DNA from: JACVRW01 sp963733885
Lineage (GTDB): Bacteria; Actinomycetota; Thermoleophilia; Solirubrobacterales; Thermoleophilaceae
NCBI GenBank assembly: GCA_963733885.1
Contig: CAVTES010000002.1
Location: forward strand, 124,001 to 188,000
Reading direction: 5' to 3'
Length of the DNA: 64,000 nucleotides
This document shows positions 53,330-62,732 of the stretch, piece by piece. The notes below the pieces were generated by a model, which was given only the letters and a program-made list of their open reading frames with translations, ran no database searches and was not told the DNA's origin. Position 1 is the stretch's first letter. Each line of letters starts with the position of its first letter. A program made the translations under genes and the position numbers.

Positions 53330-55418
53330 GTGACTCGCAGATCGCTGGCCGCTTGCACCGCGGTCCTCACCTTGCTTGCGCTGGCGCTGCCCGGGGTCGC
53401 GTCCGCCTACGAGCCGCAGCTCACGCGGTACCCGTACCTCACGGACGTCGTCGAGACCAGCGCAACGGTGAACTGGGCCACCGATCGGTCCCGCACGAAC
53501 GGGCGCATCAAGTACGGCGAGGCTGGCGCCGAGCCGTGCACGGCGCGCTCGTTGACCGGTACGAGGTCGAGCATCACGATCAACGGAGCGTCGCGGTACC
53601 AGTGGAGGGCAACCCTGACGGGCCTCAAGCCGGGCGCGCGAGTATTGCTACCGGGTCGAGTTCGGCGCGACTTCGCCGATCATCGACCTGCTGGGCTCCG
53701 ATCCCTCGCCATCCTTCCGGACGCAGGTGCCCGCCGGCTCCTCGGAGCGCTTCTCGTTCGCCGTGTTCGGCGACTGGGGAGCCGCGGGAGTGACGGAGGG
53801 CGGCGCGGACAACAGGCAGGCGCAACTGATGAGCCGGATCGCCGCCAGCGATGTGCGCTTCGCCGTGGGCACCGGCGACACGGCCTACCCCGGCGGCAGT
53901 CAGACCAACTACGGCGACCTCGTTCAGACCGGGACGAACATCAGTGCAGTCTTCTCACCCTTGGGATGGACGCAGGCCGGCAGCACGATCCCGATGTTCA
54001 ACGCGTTGGGCAACCACGGCTTCAACAGCACCCACCTGGCGATCTGGCCCGCGAGCGTGGCGACCGCCACCTCGGGCGGCCGTTATGTGATGGACACCTA
54101 CTGCTGCGCCAACGGGACGAGCTCCGCCAGCTACCCGAGCGGGTGGTACGCGTTCGACGCGGGCAACGCGCGCTTCTACGTGCTGGAGGCCGCATGGTCG
54201 AGCTCGAACGTCGGCACGGCTGACGCGTACAAGAACGACTATGACGCGCACTGGCGGCCCGACGGTCTGCAGTACCGGTGGCTCGAGGACGACCTGGCGG
54301 CGCATCCGTCACAGCTCAAGTTCGCCTTCTTCCACTACCCGATGTACTCGTCCAACGCGAGTGAGGAGTCCGATCCTTACCTCCGCGGTCCCGACAGCCT
54401 CGAGGGCCTGCTGGCGCGCCACGGCGTGGACATCGGGTTCAGCGGGCATGCCCACAACTACACGCGCAACGTCAAGCCGCACGACGGCAGCCTCGTCACC
54501 TATGTGACCGGCGGTGGGGGCGCCCGGCTGCAGCCCGCCACCAGGTGCGATGCCCCCGTCGCGTACGCGATCGGCTGGTCGTACAGCTCCGGTGGCAGCG
54601 CCTGTGGCGGCGCGCCGCGGCCCACCTCCGTCGCTCAGGTCTTCCACTTCCTCAAGGTCAGCGTGGACAGCTCGCGCGTCACGGTGGCGCCGACGGACTC
54701 CGATGGCCGCACCTTCGACGTCCAGACATACGACTTCGGGGGCACCCCTCCGCCGCCCCCTCCGCCTCCGCCGCCCCCGCCGCCGCCGGAGAAGGTCGCA
54801 TTCGTCCGGCAGTCGGTCGCCGGGACCCCGAGCCCCGCCTCCACACTCGGCGTGCCGATCGGTTCGTCCGCCGGCAACGCACTGGTGGCGACGATCGCCG
54901 TGCAGGCCGGCACCACCACCTCCGTCACGTCCGTGGCCGACTCGGCCGGCAACACGTGGACGAAGGGACCGGTCGGCCTGCTGGCGGGGTCCAACACCCG
55001 GGTGGAGATCTGGTACAGCACGGGCGCCGCGCCTGTCGCGGGCGTGACCGTGAACCTGTCGGCCGCCGACCTCGCGAGTGCCAACGTGTCCGAGTGGAGA
55101 GGCGTCGCCGCGACCGGCGCCCTGGACGCTTCCGCGGGCCAGGGCAACGCCTCCGCGACGACGGCGGCGACGCCGTCGATAACCACCTCCAGCCCCGGAG
55201 GTCTCGTGGTCGGCGGCATCAACTTCCCGCGCTCCGGGGCGTCCGTTCTGGCGACCGCGGACTTCACGCCGCTCAACGACTTCACCACCGCGACGGTGAA
55301 GGGCCGCGCGGCGTACCGGATTGCCTCGGCGGCGGGCGCGCAGTCGGTTGCGTGGAACCTCTCGGCCGCGTCGCCCAGCGGCGCCGCGATCCTCGCCCTG
55401 AAGGCGGCGGCGCCGTGA
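53330..55418 (+). CDS. Secreted purple acid phosphatase-like protein, frameshifted
   Basis: The restored protein is about 695 residues. The start at GTG 53330 gives a signal peptide ending GVASAYEP, then a fibronectin-like domain (TRYPYLTDVVETSATVNWAT). A shift near 53640 restores EYCYRVEFG and the phosphatase: VFGDWGAAG, GTGDTAYPG, ALGNHGFN, FFHYPMYSSN and GFSGHAHNYTRN. A run of 14 prolines links to a beta domain (FVRQSVAGTPSPASTLG, SVAWNLSAASPSGAAIL). Phosphate release outside the cell is likely. Downstream phosphatase overlaps by GTGA. Confidence 0.82.
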
Positions 55419-56719
55419 CCGCGGCCGTGCGCCGGATCTCGACCGCTGTGGCGATTGCCGCCGCAGTCGTTCCGTTGTCGGCGAGCCAAGCCATGGCCCA
55501 GGATCCCGTCATCGCCGCTGCAGGCGACATCGCCTGCGACCCGGCCGACCCGGGCTACAACGGGGGGAATGGGACCGCCGACCGCTGCCAGCAGAAGGCC
55601 ACCTCCGACCTGCTGGTCGCCGGCGGGCTCAGCGCCGTGCTGATGCTCGGAGACATGCAGTACGACAGCCCCACGGCGGCCAACATCGCCGCCGTCTATC
55701 ACCCGACCTGGGGAAGGGTGAAGTCGATCACGCGGCCGGTCATCGGCAACCACGAGGGCGCGGGTGAGGGGTATTTCAACTACTTCAACGGCGTGGGCGT
55801 GAACGACGGGCCGGCGGGCGTGCGCGGCAGGGGCTACTACAGCTTCGACCTCGGTGGGTGGCACCTGGTCGCGCTGAACTCGAACTGCACGCGCGTGTCG
55901 TGCGGGGCAGGCTCGATACAGGAGCAGTGGCTGCGGGCCGACTTGGCGGCTCATCCGGCCATGTGCACGCTCGCGTTCTGGCACACCCCGCGCTACAGCT
56001 CGGGGCACGACGGCAGCCACGTCACCCTGCACCCCTTCTGGAAGGCGCTCTCGGACGCCGGCGCCGAGATCGTCCTCACCGGTCACAGTCACCACTACGA
56101 GCGCTTTGCGCCGCTCGACGCGAACGGCGGGCGGACCGCGTCGGGTGGGATCCGGCAATTCATTGTCGGCACCGGCGGCGCGTTCTTTACCGGGGTGGGC
56201 TCTCGGTTGGGAACCAGCGAGGTCGCGCAGAACAACACCTTCGGCGTGCTCAAGCTGACCCTGCATCCCACGAGCTACGACTGGCAGTTCGTCCCGATCG
56301 CGGGTGGGAGCTTCACCGATTCGGGCTCCGGAGGGTGCAATGGCCTGGCCCCTCCGCCTCCGCCTCCGTCACCGCCGCCCGTCGCGCCGGCGGACACGAC
56401 CGCGCCGGTCATCACGAACCTGCGGGTCACCCGCCAGCGGTTCAAGCGCCGCACCAAGTTCCGCTGGAGCCTTTCCGAGGCGGCGGGCGTGCGGTTCGTG
56501 ATCGCGCGTAAGACCAAGGCCCGGAGGGGCGGCGTCCGCTACAAGAGGGTCGGCACGTTTGCGCAGGGGGGCATCCAAGGCCACAACGGGCGGCGATTCC
56601 GCGGCAGGATCGGCAACCGGCGCCTCAGGGCGGGCGTGTTCCGGGCCAGGGTCAGGGCCCGCGACGGGGCGGGGAACCGGTCACCAACGGCGCAAGTGAG
56701 CTTCCGGATCGTGCGTTGA
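55415..56719 (+). CDS. Secreted metallophosphoesterase, paralog of the 25.8-kb gene
   Basis: This protein of about 434 residues starts at GTG 55415 and has a signal peptide ending SQAMAQDP. The catalytic domain has AGDIACDPADPGYNGG, MLGDMQYDSP, VIGNHEG, FWHTPRYSSGHDG and LTGHSHHYERFAP. It matches the 25784-27268 protein along the whole domain, including RVKSITRPV before the GNHE motif. The proline linker leads to a basic beta domain (ITNLRVTRQRFKRRTKFRWS). It is second in a coupled set of four secreted-protein genes. Confidence 0.87.
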   Translation: MTAAVRRISTAVAIAAAVVPLSASQAMAQDPVIAAAGDIACDPADPGYNGGNGTADRCQQKATSDLLVAGGLSAVLMLGDMQYDSPTAANIAAVYHPTWGRVKSITRPVIGNHEGAGEGYFNYFNGVGVNDGPAGVRGRGYYSFDLGGWHLVALNSNCTRVSCGAGSIQEQWLRADLAAHPAMCTLAFWHTPRYSSGHDGSHVTLHPFWKALSDAGAEIVLTGHSHHYERFAPLDANGGRTASGGIRQFIVGTGGAFFTGVGSRLGTSEVAQNNTFGVLKLTLHPTSYDWQFVPIAGGSFTDSGSGGCNGLAPPPPPPSPPPVAPADTTAPVITNLRVTRQRFKRRTKFRWSLSEAAGVRFVIARKTKARRGGVRYKRVGTFAQGGIQGHNGRRFRGRIGNRRLRAGVFRARVRARDGAGNRSPTAQVSFRIVR

Positions 56720-56739
56720 TTTTCCGAAGAGGCTTCTCG

Positions 56740-57370
56740 GTGTCCGCGCTCCTCCCGCTCTTCGTCGCCGCCTGGCTTACGCTTGCCGCCCTGATCGCTG
56801 CGGCGGCCGGCGCCCAGCAGCCCGACGCCGCCCCTCAGGCCGACGCCGTCCCTCAGGACCCCGCGGTCGTTCCGGATCCGGCCCCGGTGGCCCCCGATCC
56901 GACACCGGCGCCCGCCCGCGGCCCCACCTCCCGCCCCCGCGCCGGTGGTCGAGCCGGCGCCGCCTCCGCCGACCGTGCAAGCACCGCCGGTGGATCCCGA
57001 GCCGGCTCAGGCGCCGGCCCCGGCCGCGGCGGTTCGGGCGCCGGGCTCGCCGGCTCCCGCCGTGGAGCGACAACCGGCGCGCGAGCGTCGCCGCGCGCGG
57101 GCGCGGCCGGAGAACCGGACGCGCGAACGTCACCGCCGACTGGCCCCGCAGGAGGGATCGGTGCCTCGTCGCCAACGTGAAGCCGAGGATCCGCGCGCGG
57201 CGCCGGACCCGCTGCTCCAGGTCGACGCGATCATCCCCCGTGGTCACAGCGGCAGCGATTCGCCATCTGGTCTGCTGCTACTCGCGGGCGGGGCGCTGCT
57301 CGCGCTGGTCCTCGCGAGCGGTTCGCTCATCTCGGTGGCCTCGAGGGCGTCGAAGGGTGGGTTGCGGTGA
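56740..57370 (+). CDS. Proline-rich exported protein with C-terminal membrane helix, frameshifted
   Basis: This protein of about 209 residues starts at GTG 56740, 7 nt after GAAGAGG, with a signal peptide (LPLFVAAWLTLAALIAAAAG). Pro/Ala/Asp repeats follow. A shift near 56930 moves to VVEPAPPPPTVQAPPVDPEP, then an Arg-rich part and a final helix (GLLLLAGGALLALVLASGSL). Architecture and C-terminal block resemble the 39943-40587 protein located between the sigma-RHH genes. The next gene overlaps by GTGA. A TTG at 56716 overlapping the upstream stop is an alternative start. Confidence 0.65.
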
Positions 57371-58469
57371 GGCTGCTGAAGCTGTCGCTGGTCGTGGCTG
57401 CGGTGGCGGTGCCGGCGAGCGTGGCGGAGGCCCGGGTCCGGCGCTGGACTACGTCTGCAGGCCGGACCCCGGCGAATTGCGCGGGGTGGTACCGCAGCCC
57501 GGTGACGCTGTAGTGGGTGTGGGACAACAGCGCTGCGGTCCGGAGCGGTGGAGATTGCTCAACTGGAGCGAGCGGACGTTCACGGCCGACACCCCGGGGA
57601 CAAGAGTGACCTGCCAGGTGACCGACCGATGCGACCCGGGCAGTTACACGGGCCGCAGCGCGACCATCAGGATCGACCGGACGCCGCCCGCGATCGCGGG
57701 GCCAGCCTTCGCGCGGCTGCCCGACTACAACGGCTGGTTCAACAATCCAGTTGCCTTCAACTTCGTAGGCCAGGACCCGACATCCGGCGTGCAGTCATGC
57801 ACATCTGGAACGTATGGCGGCCCTGACGGCGCCGGCGTGAGCATCGGGGGAAGCTGCAGCGACATCGCCGGCAACGTCGCCACGGCCTCCTTCGCACTGA
57901 ACTACGACGCCACGCCACCTGCCCAACCGGCCGTGCGGGCGATCCCCGGGAACCACCGGGTGGCAGTCCGATGGTCCTCACCCGCCACCAACGCTGTGGA
58001 GGTGGTGCGGCTGGCGAAGGCCAAGCCGCCGAAGTTGGTCTACCAAGGGTCGAAGCGAAAGCTCACCGACAGGCGGCTTCGCAACGGGCGGCGCTATCGC
58101 TACGTCGTCACGCTTATCGATCAGGCCGGCAACCGGAACGCGGCCCGCGCGAGTGCCGTGCCGACCAAGTCCCCGCTCCTGGTGCCCGCGAACGGCGCAC
58201 GCGTCCGGAAGCCGCCGCTTCTGATCTGGAAGGCGGCGCGCCGCGCCCGCTACTACAACACCCAGCTCTTCTTCCGCGGACACAAGGTCATGACCCGCTG
58301 GCCGCGTGTGGCCCGGCTTCAACTCCACAAGCGCTGGCGCTTCAACGGTCGTCGGCACCGGCTCGTCCGAGGGCACTACTGCTGGTACGTCTGGCCGGGT
58401 CGCGGCTCTCTCTCGAAGCGCCGCTACGGCCGGGTGCTGGGCAAGAGCTGCTTCACGGTCACTAGCTAG
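57367..58469 (+). CDS. Secreted Ig/fibronectin-like domain protein, frameshifted near N-terminus
   Basis: GTG 57367 begins a signal peptide (RLLKLSLVVAAVAVPASVAE). The next 60 codons are disturbed: one frame reads NCAGWYRSPVTL then TAG and WVWDNSAAV, another resumes at LNWSERTFTADTPGTRV. From there the protein is clear to the end: a cysteine-containing Ig-like domain (TPPAIAGPAFARLPDYNGWF, then SGVQSCTSGTYGG), a fibronectin-like domain (HRVAVRWSSPATNAVEVVRL) and a basic domain ending CFTVTS. No enzyme motif was found. It is probably an extracellular matrix or wall protein. Confidence 0.65.
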
Positions 58470-58551
58470 CTAGGCCGGCATAGACCGGTCCCGAGCGCTT
58501 CACGTCGCCCGGGGCGCACGCCGCAAGAGGCCCCGTGGGAGGAGGAAAGAT

Positions 58552-58563
58552 CACCAATTGGTG
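58552..58563. promoter_or_regulatory. 12-bp palindrome upstream of RTX-like gene
   Basis: CACCAATTGGTG is a perfect palindrome 64 bp before the start codon of the RTX-like gene, in a 158-bp gap with little else. A regulator site is possible. Confidence 0.35.
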
Positions 58564-58627
58564 TGATGCGACGCCGTGAGGTCGATCTTAGGCTGGCCCG
58601 GACGGCGAGCAAGGAGCCCCTGCAGGC

Positions 58628-59776
58628 ATGCGAAATCGCATTTGGAAGAGCACGGTCGGGCGGATGTTCGGGATGGGCGCAGTCTGCGTCCTCGCGCTGG
58701 TTCCCGCCGAGGCCATTGCGTCCACGGCGCACACCCAGATCAAGCGGGTCTACTACACCGCGGGTGCAACGGAGGCGAACAACCTCACGATCTCCCTCAC
58801 TGGGACGGACTACGCGCTCGCCGACTCGGGGGCCGCGATCACGGCGGCGCCTGCATGCACATCGTTGGGCACCACGGCTACTTGCACCGGCGCCGGCATC
58901 ATCGGGATCACCGTGAGCGCCGGCGACTCCACGGACACCATCACGAATACGACATCCACGCCTTCAACGCTGTCCGGTGGGGACGGCAACGACTCGCTCG
59001 AGGGCGGCTCCGGCAATGACACCCTGCGAGGGAACAAGGGGGTCGACACCCATGCCGGCGGCGCCGGCGACGACCTCATCGACGTCCGGGGCGACAGAGG
59101 GGACGTAGTGGTCTGCGGCGTGGGCAACGATACCGTCATGGCCGACGCCTCCGACCTGGTGGATGCCGATTGCGAGACGGTTGACCGCGGCGGCACTCCC
59201 GGCTCTCCGCCTCCGCCGCCTGGATCCGGTTCCCCGACCGGTCCGCCTCCAGCCGCTGAAGCCCTCCTCGGGCCAGTGGAGGCAAAGACGCTTGACCCGG
59301 GCGCCTGCGCGAGCAGCGGGCTCGGCACCACTGGCAACGATCGCATGGCCGGCACCGCGCTAGGCGACAACCTGTTCGGCCTCCAGGGGAACGACATCCT
59401 CAGCGGATTCAAGGGCGACGACTGCCTCTTCGGCGGCGCTGGTCACGATCGCCTATTGGGCGCGCAGGGCGACGACCGGCTGCTGGGAGATGACGCCAGA
59501 GGGGGCGTGCCCGGCAATGATCGAGTGGTCGGCGGCGGCGGCGACGACCTGCTGCTCGGCGGCCCGGGTCGGGACCTCCTGTCCGGCAAGGCCGGCAACG
59601 ACCGCGTGAGCGCAGGACGAGGTCGCAACCGCCTACTCGGCGGGTCCGGCAACGATGTGTTGAACGGACTCAACGGCAGCGTCGACCGGCTCATCTGCGG
59701 TCGCGGACGCGACAGGGCTTTGGCCGACGGGATCGACCGCGTGCGCGGTTGCGAGCAGGTTCGCCGGCGGGGTTAG
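58628..59776 (+). CDS. Secreted protein with RTX-like calcium-binding repeats
   Basis: This 382-residue exported protein has a signal peptide (FGMGAVCVLALVPAEAIA). A beta-rich N-terminal part (NLTISLTGTDYALADSG) is followed by glycine/aspartate nonapeptides: GGDGNDSLEGG and GGSGNDTLRG in the first block. After a proline linker come LFGLQGNDILSGF, GGAGHDRLLGAQGDDRLLG and VVGGGGDDLLLGG. These repeats bind Ca in RTX proteins and fold as a beta roll. Actinobacterial forms like this are abundant and not known to be toxins. No protease or lipase domain is present. Confidence 0.82.
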   Translation: MRNRIWKSTVGRMFGMGAVCVLALVPAEAIASTAHTQIKRVYYTAGATEANNLTISLTGTDYALADSGAAITAAPACTSLGTTATCTGAGIIGITVSAGDSTDTITNTTSTPSTLSGGDGNDSLEGGSGNDTLRGNKGVDTHAGGAGDDLIDVRGDRGDVVVCGVGNDTVMADASDLVDADCETVDRGGTPGSPPPPPGSGSPTGPPPAAEALLGPVEAKTLDPGACASSGLGTTGNDRMAGTALGDNLFGLQGNDILSGFKGDDCLFGGAGHDRLLGAQGDDRLLGDDARGGVPGNDRVVGGGGDDLLLGGPGRDLLSGKAGNDRVSAGRGRNRLLGGSGNDVLNGLNGSVDRLICGRGRDRALADGIDRVRGCEQVRRRG

Positions 59777-59814
59777 GTGCAGACGATCGGTCGGCGGCGG
59801 CTCATCGACGCTCG

Positions 59815-60723
59815 CTATGAGACCGGCCGCACCTGCTCGATCAGCTTGGTGTTGCGGTTGCGGAACGTCTCTTCGTACTGCGGGCGTATCTCGAGCTCGA
59901 CCGGGGTGATTTCGCGTTCTTCGCAGGCGAGGTCGGCGCGTGCGGCCTTGACCTCTTCGAGCTTGAGCGCGGCCAGCGCGCGCCGGTCATAGGGGGCGTT
60001 TCGGTCGGCGGGGACTGTGGCGCCGAGCTGCGTGGCCTGTCCCACGATCGCCTTGAAGCGCTTGATCATGTCTTCGTCGATCTGCTCGGGTTCGTCGTAG
60101 CGGAACCCTCTCTCGGCCATGCAGGCGGACCACTTCTCGACCGCCCTGACCATGCGCTGGTCCTGGTTGATGCGCTCCTCGAGCTCGTCGAACTTGCCCT
60201 GTAGCGAGGACAGCACAGCGGCCCCGCCGAACACGGCGTCGGTGGCCCGCTTCGTGCAGCCGCCGAGCTCGTCGGCTGCGTCGTTGTCGATCGCCTCGGC
60301 GAAGGTGAGGCCGGGGTTGTCGCCGAACAGCGCGCGATCGTAGGCGGCCTGGTCGGCCGGGCCGAGGCTCTTGCGGTAGCGCTCGTTGGGATCGGACTGC
60401 GGAGCGCCGCGGCCGAACATGGTGCTGATTCCGTAGCCGAACTGCTGAAGGAACTCCTCGTCGCTCATGCGTGCCTTGCCGGTCAGCGCGGCCCGCTGGG
60501 CGAGCGGGTCGATCGGCACGTAGTCGAACCCCTGCGCCTTCATGCACTCCTGGATACGCCCCTCCACGCGGCTCTGGCGCTCGACGATGCCCTCGTCGCC
60601 AAAGCCGAGTTGGTCCTCGAGCTCGACCGGGGTGGCGGGCGCCGGCTCCTCGTCGCCACAGGCGGCGATCGCGATCACGGCGGCGGTCATGGCTGCCAGC
60701 AGAGCGGCGCGCAGCTGACTCAT
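59815..60723 (-). CDS. Lipoprotein of unknown function, last gene of the export operon
   Basis: This 302-residue protein starts at ATG 60723, 6 nt after AAAGGAAAG, with lipobox IAAC and an acidic spacer (GDEEPAPATPVELED). The mature part is helical with paired cysteines in RIQECMKAQGFDYVP and KWSACMAERGFRYDEP, a duplicated C-M-x-x-x-G-F-x-Y motif. This type of lipoprotein often accompanies MacB-type ABC systems in actinobacteria, and its role is unknown. It lies 22 bp after the permease gene. Confidence 0.78.
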   Translation of the reverse strand: MSQLRAALLAAMTAAVIAIAACGDEEPAPATPVELEDQLGFGDEGIVERQSRVEGRIQECMKAQGFDYVPIDPLAQRAALTGKARMSDEEFLQQFGYGISTMFGRGAPQSDPNERYRKSLGPADQAAYDRALFGDNPGLTFAEAIDNDAADELGGCTKRATDAVFGGAAVLSSLQGKFDELEERINQDQRMVRAVEKWSACMAERGFRYDEPEQIDEDMIKRFKAIVGQATQLGATVPADRNAPYDRRALAALKLEEVKAARADLACEEREITPVELEIRPQYEETFRNRNTKLIEQVRPVS

Positions 60724-60745
60724 TCGGTCTTTCCTTTCGGTGTGT

Positions 60746-61985
60746 TCATGTGGTGCCCGTCCTAAGCGCCTCGACCGGCTCCATGGCGGCCGCACGCAGC
60801 GAGGGATAGGTCCCGGACAACAGGCCGATCAGCGCGCCGGCCAGCGGCGCAGCCAGCGGCAGCCAGGGGTCCAGCACGGGCGTCCAGGTGCGGCTGGCGG
60901 ACACCGCCACCACGACCAGCGTGCCAAGGCTGGCGCCTGCGATCCCGCCGAGCAGCCCCATCACCGTGCTCTCGACCAGGAACTGCGCGGCGATGTGGCG
61001 GCGCGCCGCTCCCAGCGCTCGCCGCAGCCCGATCTCGCCGACCCGCTCCAGCACCGAGACGAGCGTGACGTTCGCGATCCCCAGCGCCCCCACCAGCAGC
61101 GACACGCCGCCCAGCAACAGGAACAGGGCGTTCAGGTCGTTCTCCACGCCGGCCCGCAGCGTCTCCGGATCCGGCGGCGCGGCCACCCGCAGCAGCTGCG
61201 GGTCGCTCGGGCTGAGCGCCCTGGGCGCCTGGCGCACGACCAATTCCACGGCGCCGATCTCGGTCTCGATCTGCACCGAAGCCGGCGCCCGCAGCGCGAA
61301 CTCGCGCCGCGCGGTGCCGTCCGGGATCGTCAGCGAGCCGAGCAGCGCAGGCTGGCGCTCCACGCTGCGGATCAGGCCGCTGACCTGGTAGAGCCGGTCG
61401 CCGATGAAGATCGCGGGCTGCTGATCGAGGCTCGTGATGCCCAGCCTGGCGGCGGCGTTGCGGCCCAAGACCACCACGCGGTCGCCCCGCGCCGAATGTC
61501 CAATGTCGGGCAGCCGGCCTGCCGCCAGCGTGCGCGCGCACGGCGCGCCACAGGCCCGGCGACGCCGCCTTGACCGGCAGCTGCACCTCGGTCTGGCCGA
61601 GCGGATCGTTGATCGGCACGGAGCGCACCAACGCGCCCCTGACATCCACGTCCGACAGCGTGCCCGCCGCCGCCACGCCGTTGAGCCGCCGCAGCCTCGC
61701 CTCGGCGTCCCACGGGATCGCATCGCGCGCGGCATCGCCCCCCACCGCCCCCGGCACCGGGGTAACCACCACGTCGGTGGCCGCCACCTCGCTGAAGCGC
61801 CCCACTATCTGGTTGCCGGCCGTCTTGGAGAGGCCGAGCGTGGCGACCAGCGCGCCGACGCCTATCACGGTCCCGAGCACCGTCAGGGCGACGCGGGCGG
61901 GGCGCGCCATCAGCCCCGCGCCGGCCTCGCGCAGAAGGTCGCGCAGCGGCAGCCGCGGCTGCTCGAGCGGCGGGCGCGGGCTCAC
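60746..61985 (-). CDS. MacB/FtsX-type ABC transporter permease, frameshifted
   Basis: This permease of about 412 residues has an N-terminal helix (ARVALTVLGTVIGVGALVAT), a large outer MacB-like core domain, and three C-terminal helices of the FtsX fold (GGVSLLVGALGIANVTLV, VGEIGLRRALGAARRHIAAQ, LAGALIGLLSGTYPSLRAA). A shift near 61520 joins GLWRAVRA to TLAAGRLPDIGHSARGD. The start is GTG 61985, overlapping the ATPase stop as GTGA. Expected role: mechanotransmission-driven export or membrane lipid/peptide handling with the ATPase and adaptor. Confidence 0.85.
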
Positions 61986-62704
61986 CCGACGGCCTCCTCC
62001 GTCATCCGGCCATCGACGATCCGCACCACGCGCCCCGCGGTCGCCGCGACCTCCTCGTCGTGGGTCACGACCACCAGCGTGAGACCCTGGAGGGCCAGCG
62101 CGTCGAACAACAGCAGCAGTGACTCCGTGTTGGCCGAGTCCAAGTTGCCGGTCGGCTCGTCGCAAAGGAGGACGCGGGGTGTTCCCAGCAGCCCCCGCGC
62201 GATAGCCACGCGCTGCTGCTCGCCACCGGACAGCCTGGTGGGCAGGAAATCACGCCGGTGCGCCACTCCCACCCGCTCCAGCGCCGCCAGCGCGCGCTCG
62301 CGCCGGCCCGTCCGCTCGCCACCCCCGTACAACTCGGCCAGCATCACGTTCTCCAGCGCCGTGCGATGCCCCAGCAGATGGAACTGCTGGAACACGAACC
62401 CGATGCTCTGTGCCCGCACAGCCGTGCGCTCTGCATCGCTCAGCGCGGCAACGTCCACCCCGTCGATCAGAAAGGACCCCCGGGTCGGGCGATCGAGGCA
62501 CCCGAGGATGTTCAACAACGTCGACTTGCCCGACCCCGACGGACCCACGATCGCGAGGAAGTCGCCGGCGTAGATCGCCAGGTCGACGCCCCGCAAGGCC
62601 TCCACCGGCGGATCGCTGCCGTAGATGCGAGCCACTCCACGCAACTCGACGACCGGCCAGTCCTCGCCGCCCTCGGGCCACCCGTCGACCGATGCCGGAT
62701 GCAC
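61982..62704 (-). CDS. ABC transporter ATP-binding protein (MacB/LolD family)
   Basis: This 240-residue ATPase has Walker A VGPSGSGKST, Q-loop FVFQQFHLLGHRTALENV, signature LSGGEQQR, Walker B LLCDEPTGNLDS and the H-loop VVVTHDEEV. The ENVMLAELY and EPTGNLDS features are those of the LolD/MacB class. GTG 62704 is chosen because the upstream extension overlaps the adaptor gene in another frame. The gene order adaptor-ATPase-permease is standard. Confidence 0.92.
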   Translation of the reverse strand: MHPASVDGWPEGGEDWPVVELRGVARIYGSDPPVEALRGVDLAIYAGDFLAIVGPSGSGKSTLLNILGCLDRPTRGSFLIDGVDVAALSDAERTAVRAQSIGFVFQQFHLLGHRTALENVMLAELYGGGERTGRRERALAALERVGVAHRRDFLPTRLSGGEQQRVAIARGLLGTPRVLLCDEPTGNLDSANTESLLLLFDALALQGLTLVVVTHDEEVAATAGRVVRIVDGRMTEEAVG

Positions 62705-62732
62705 TGTTAGCGGGCCGGACCGCGGGAGAGAG

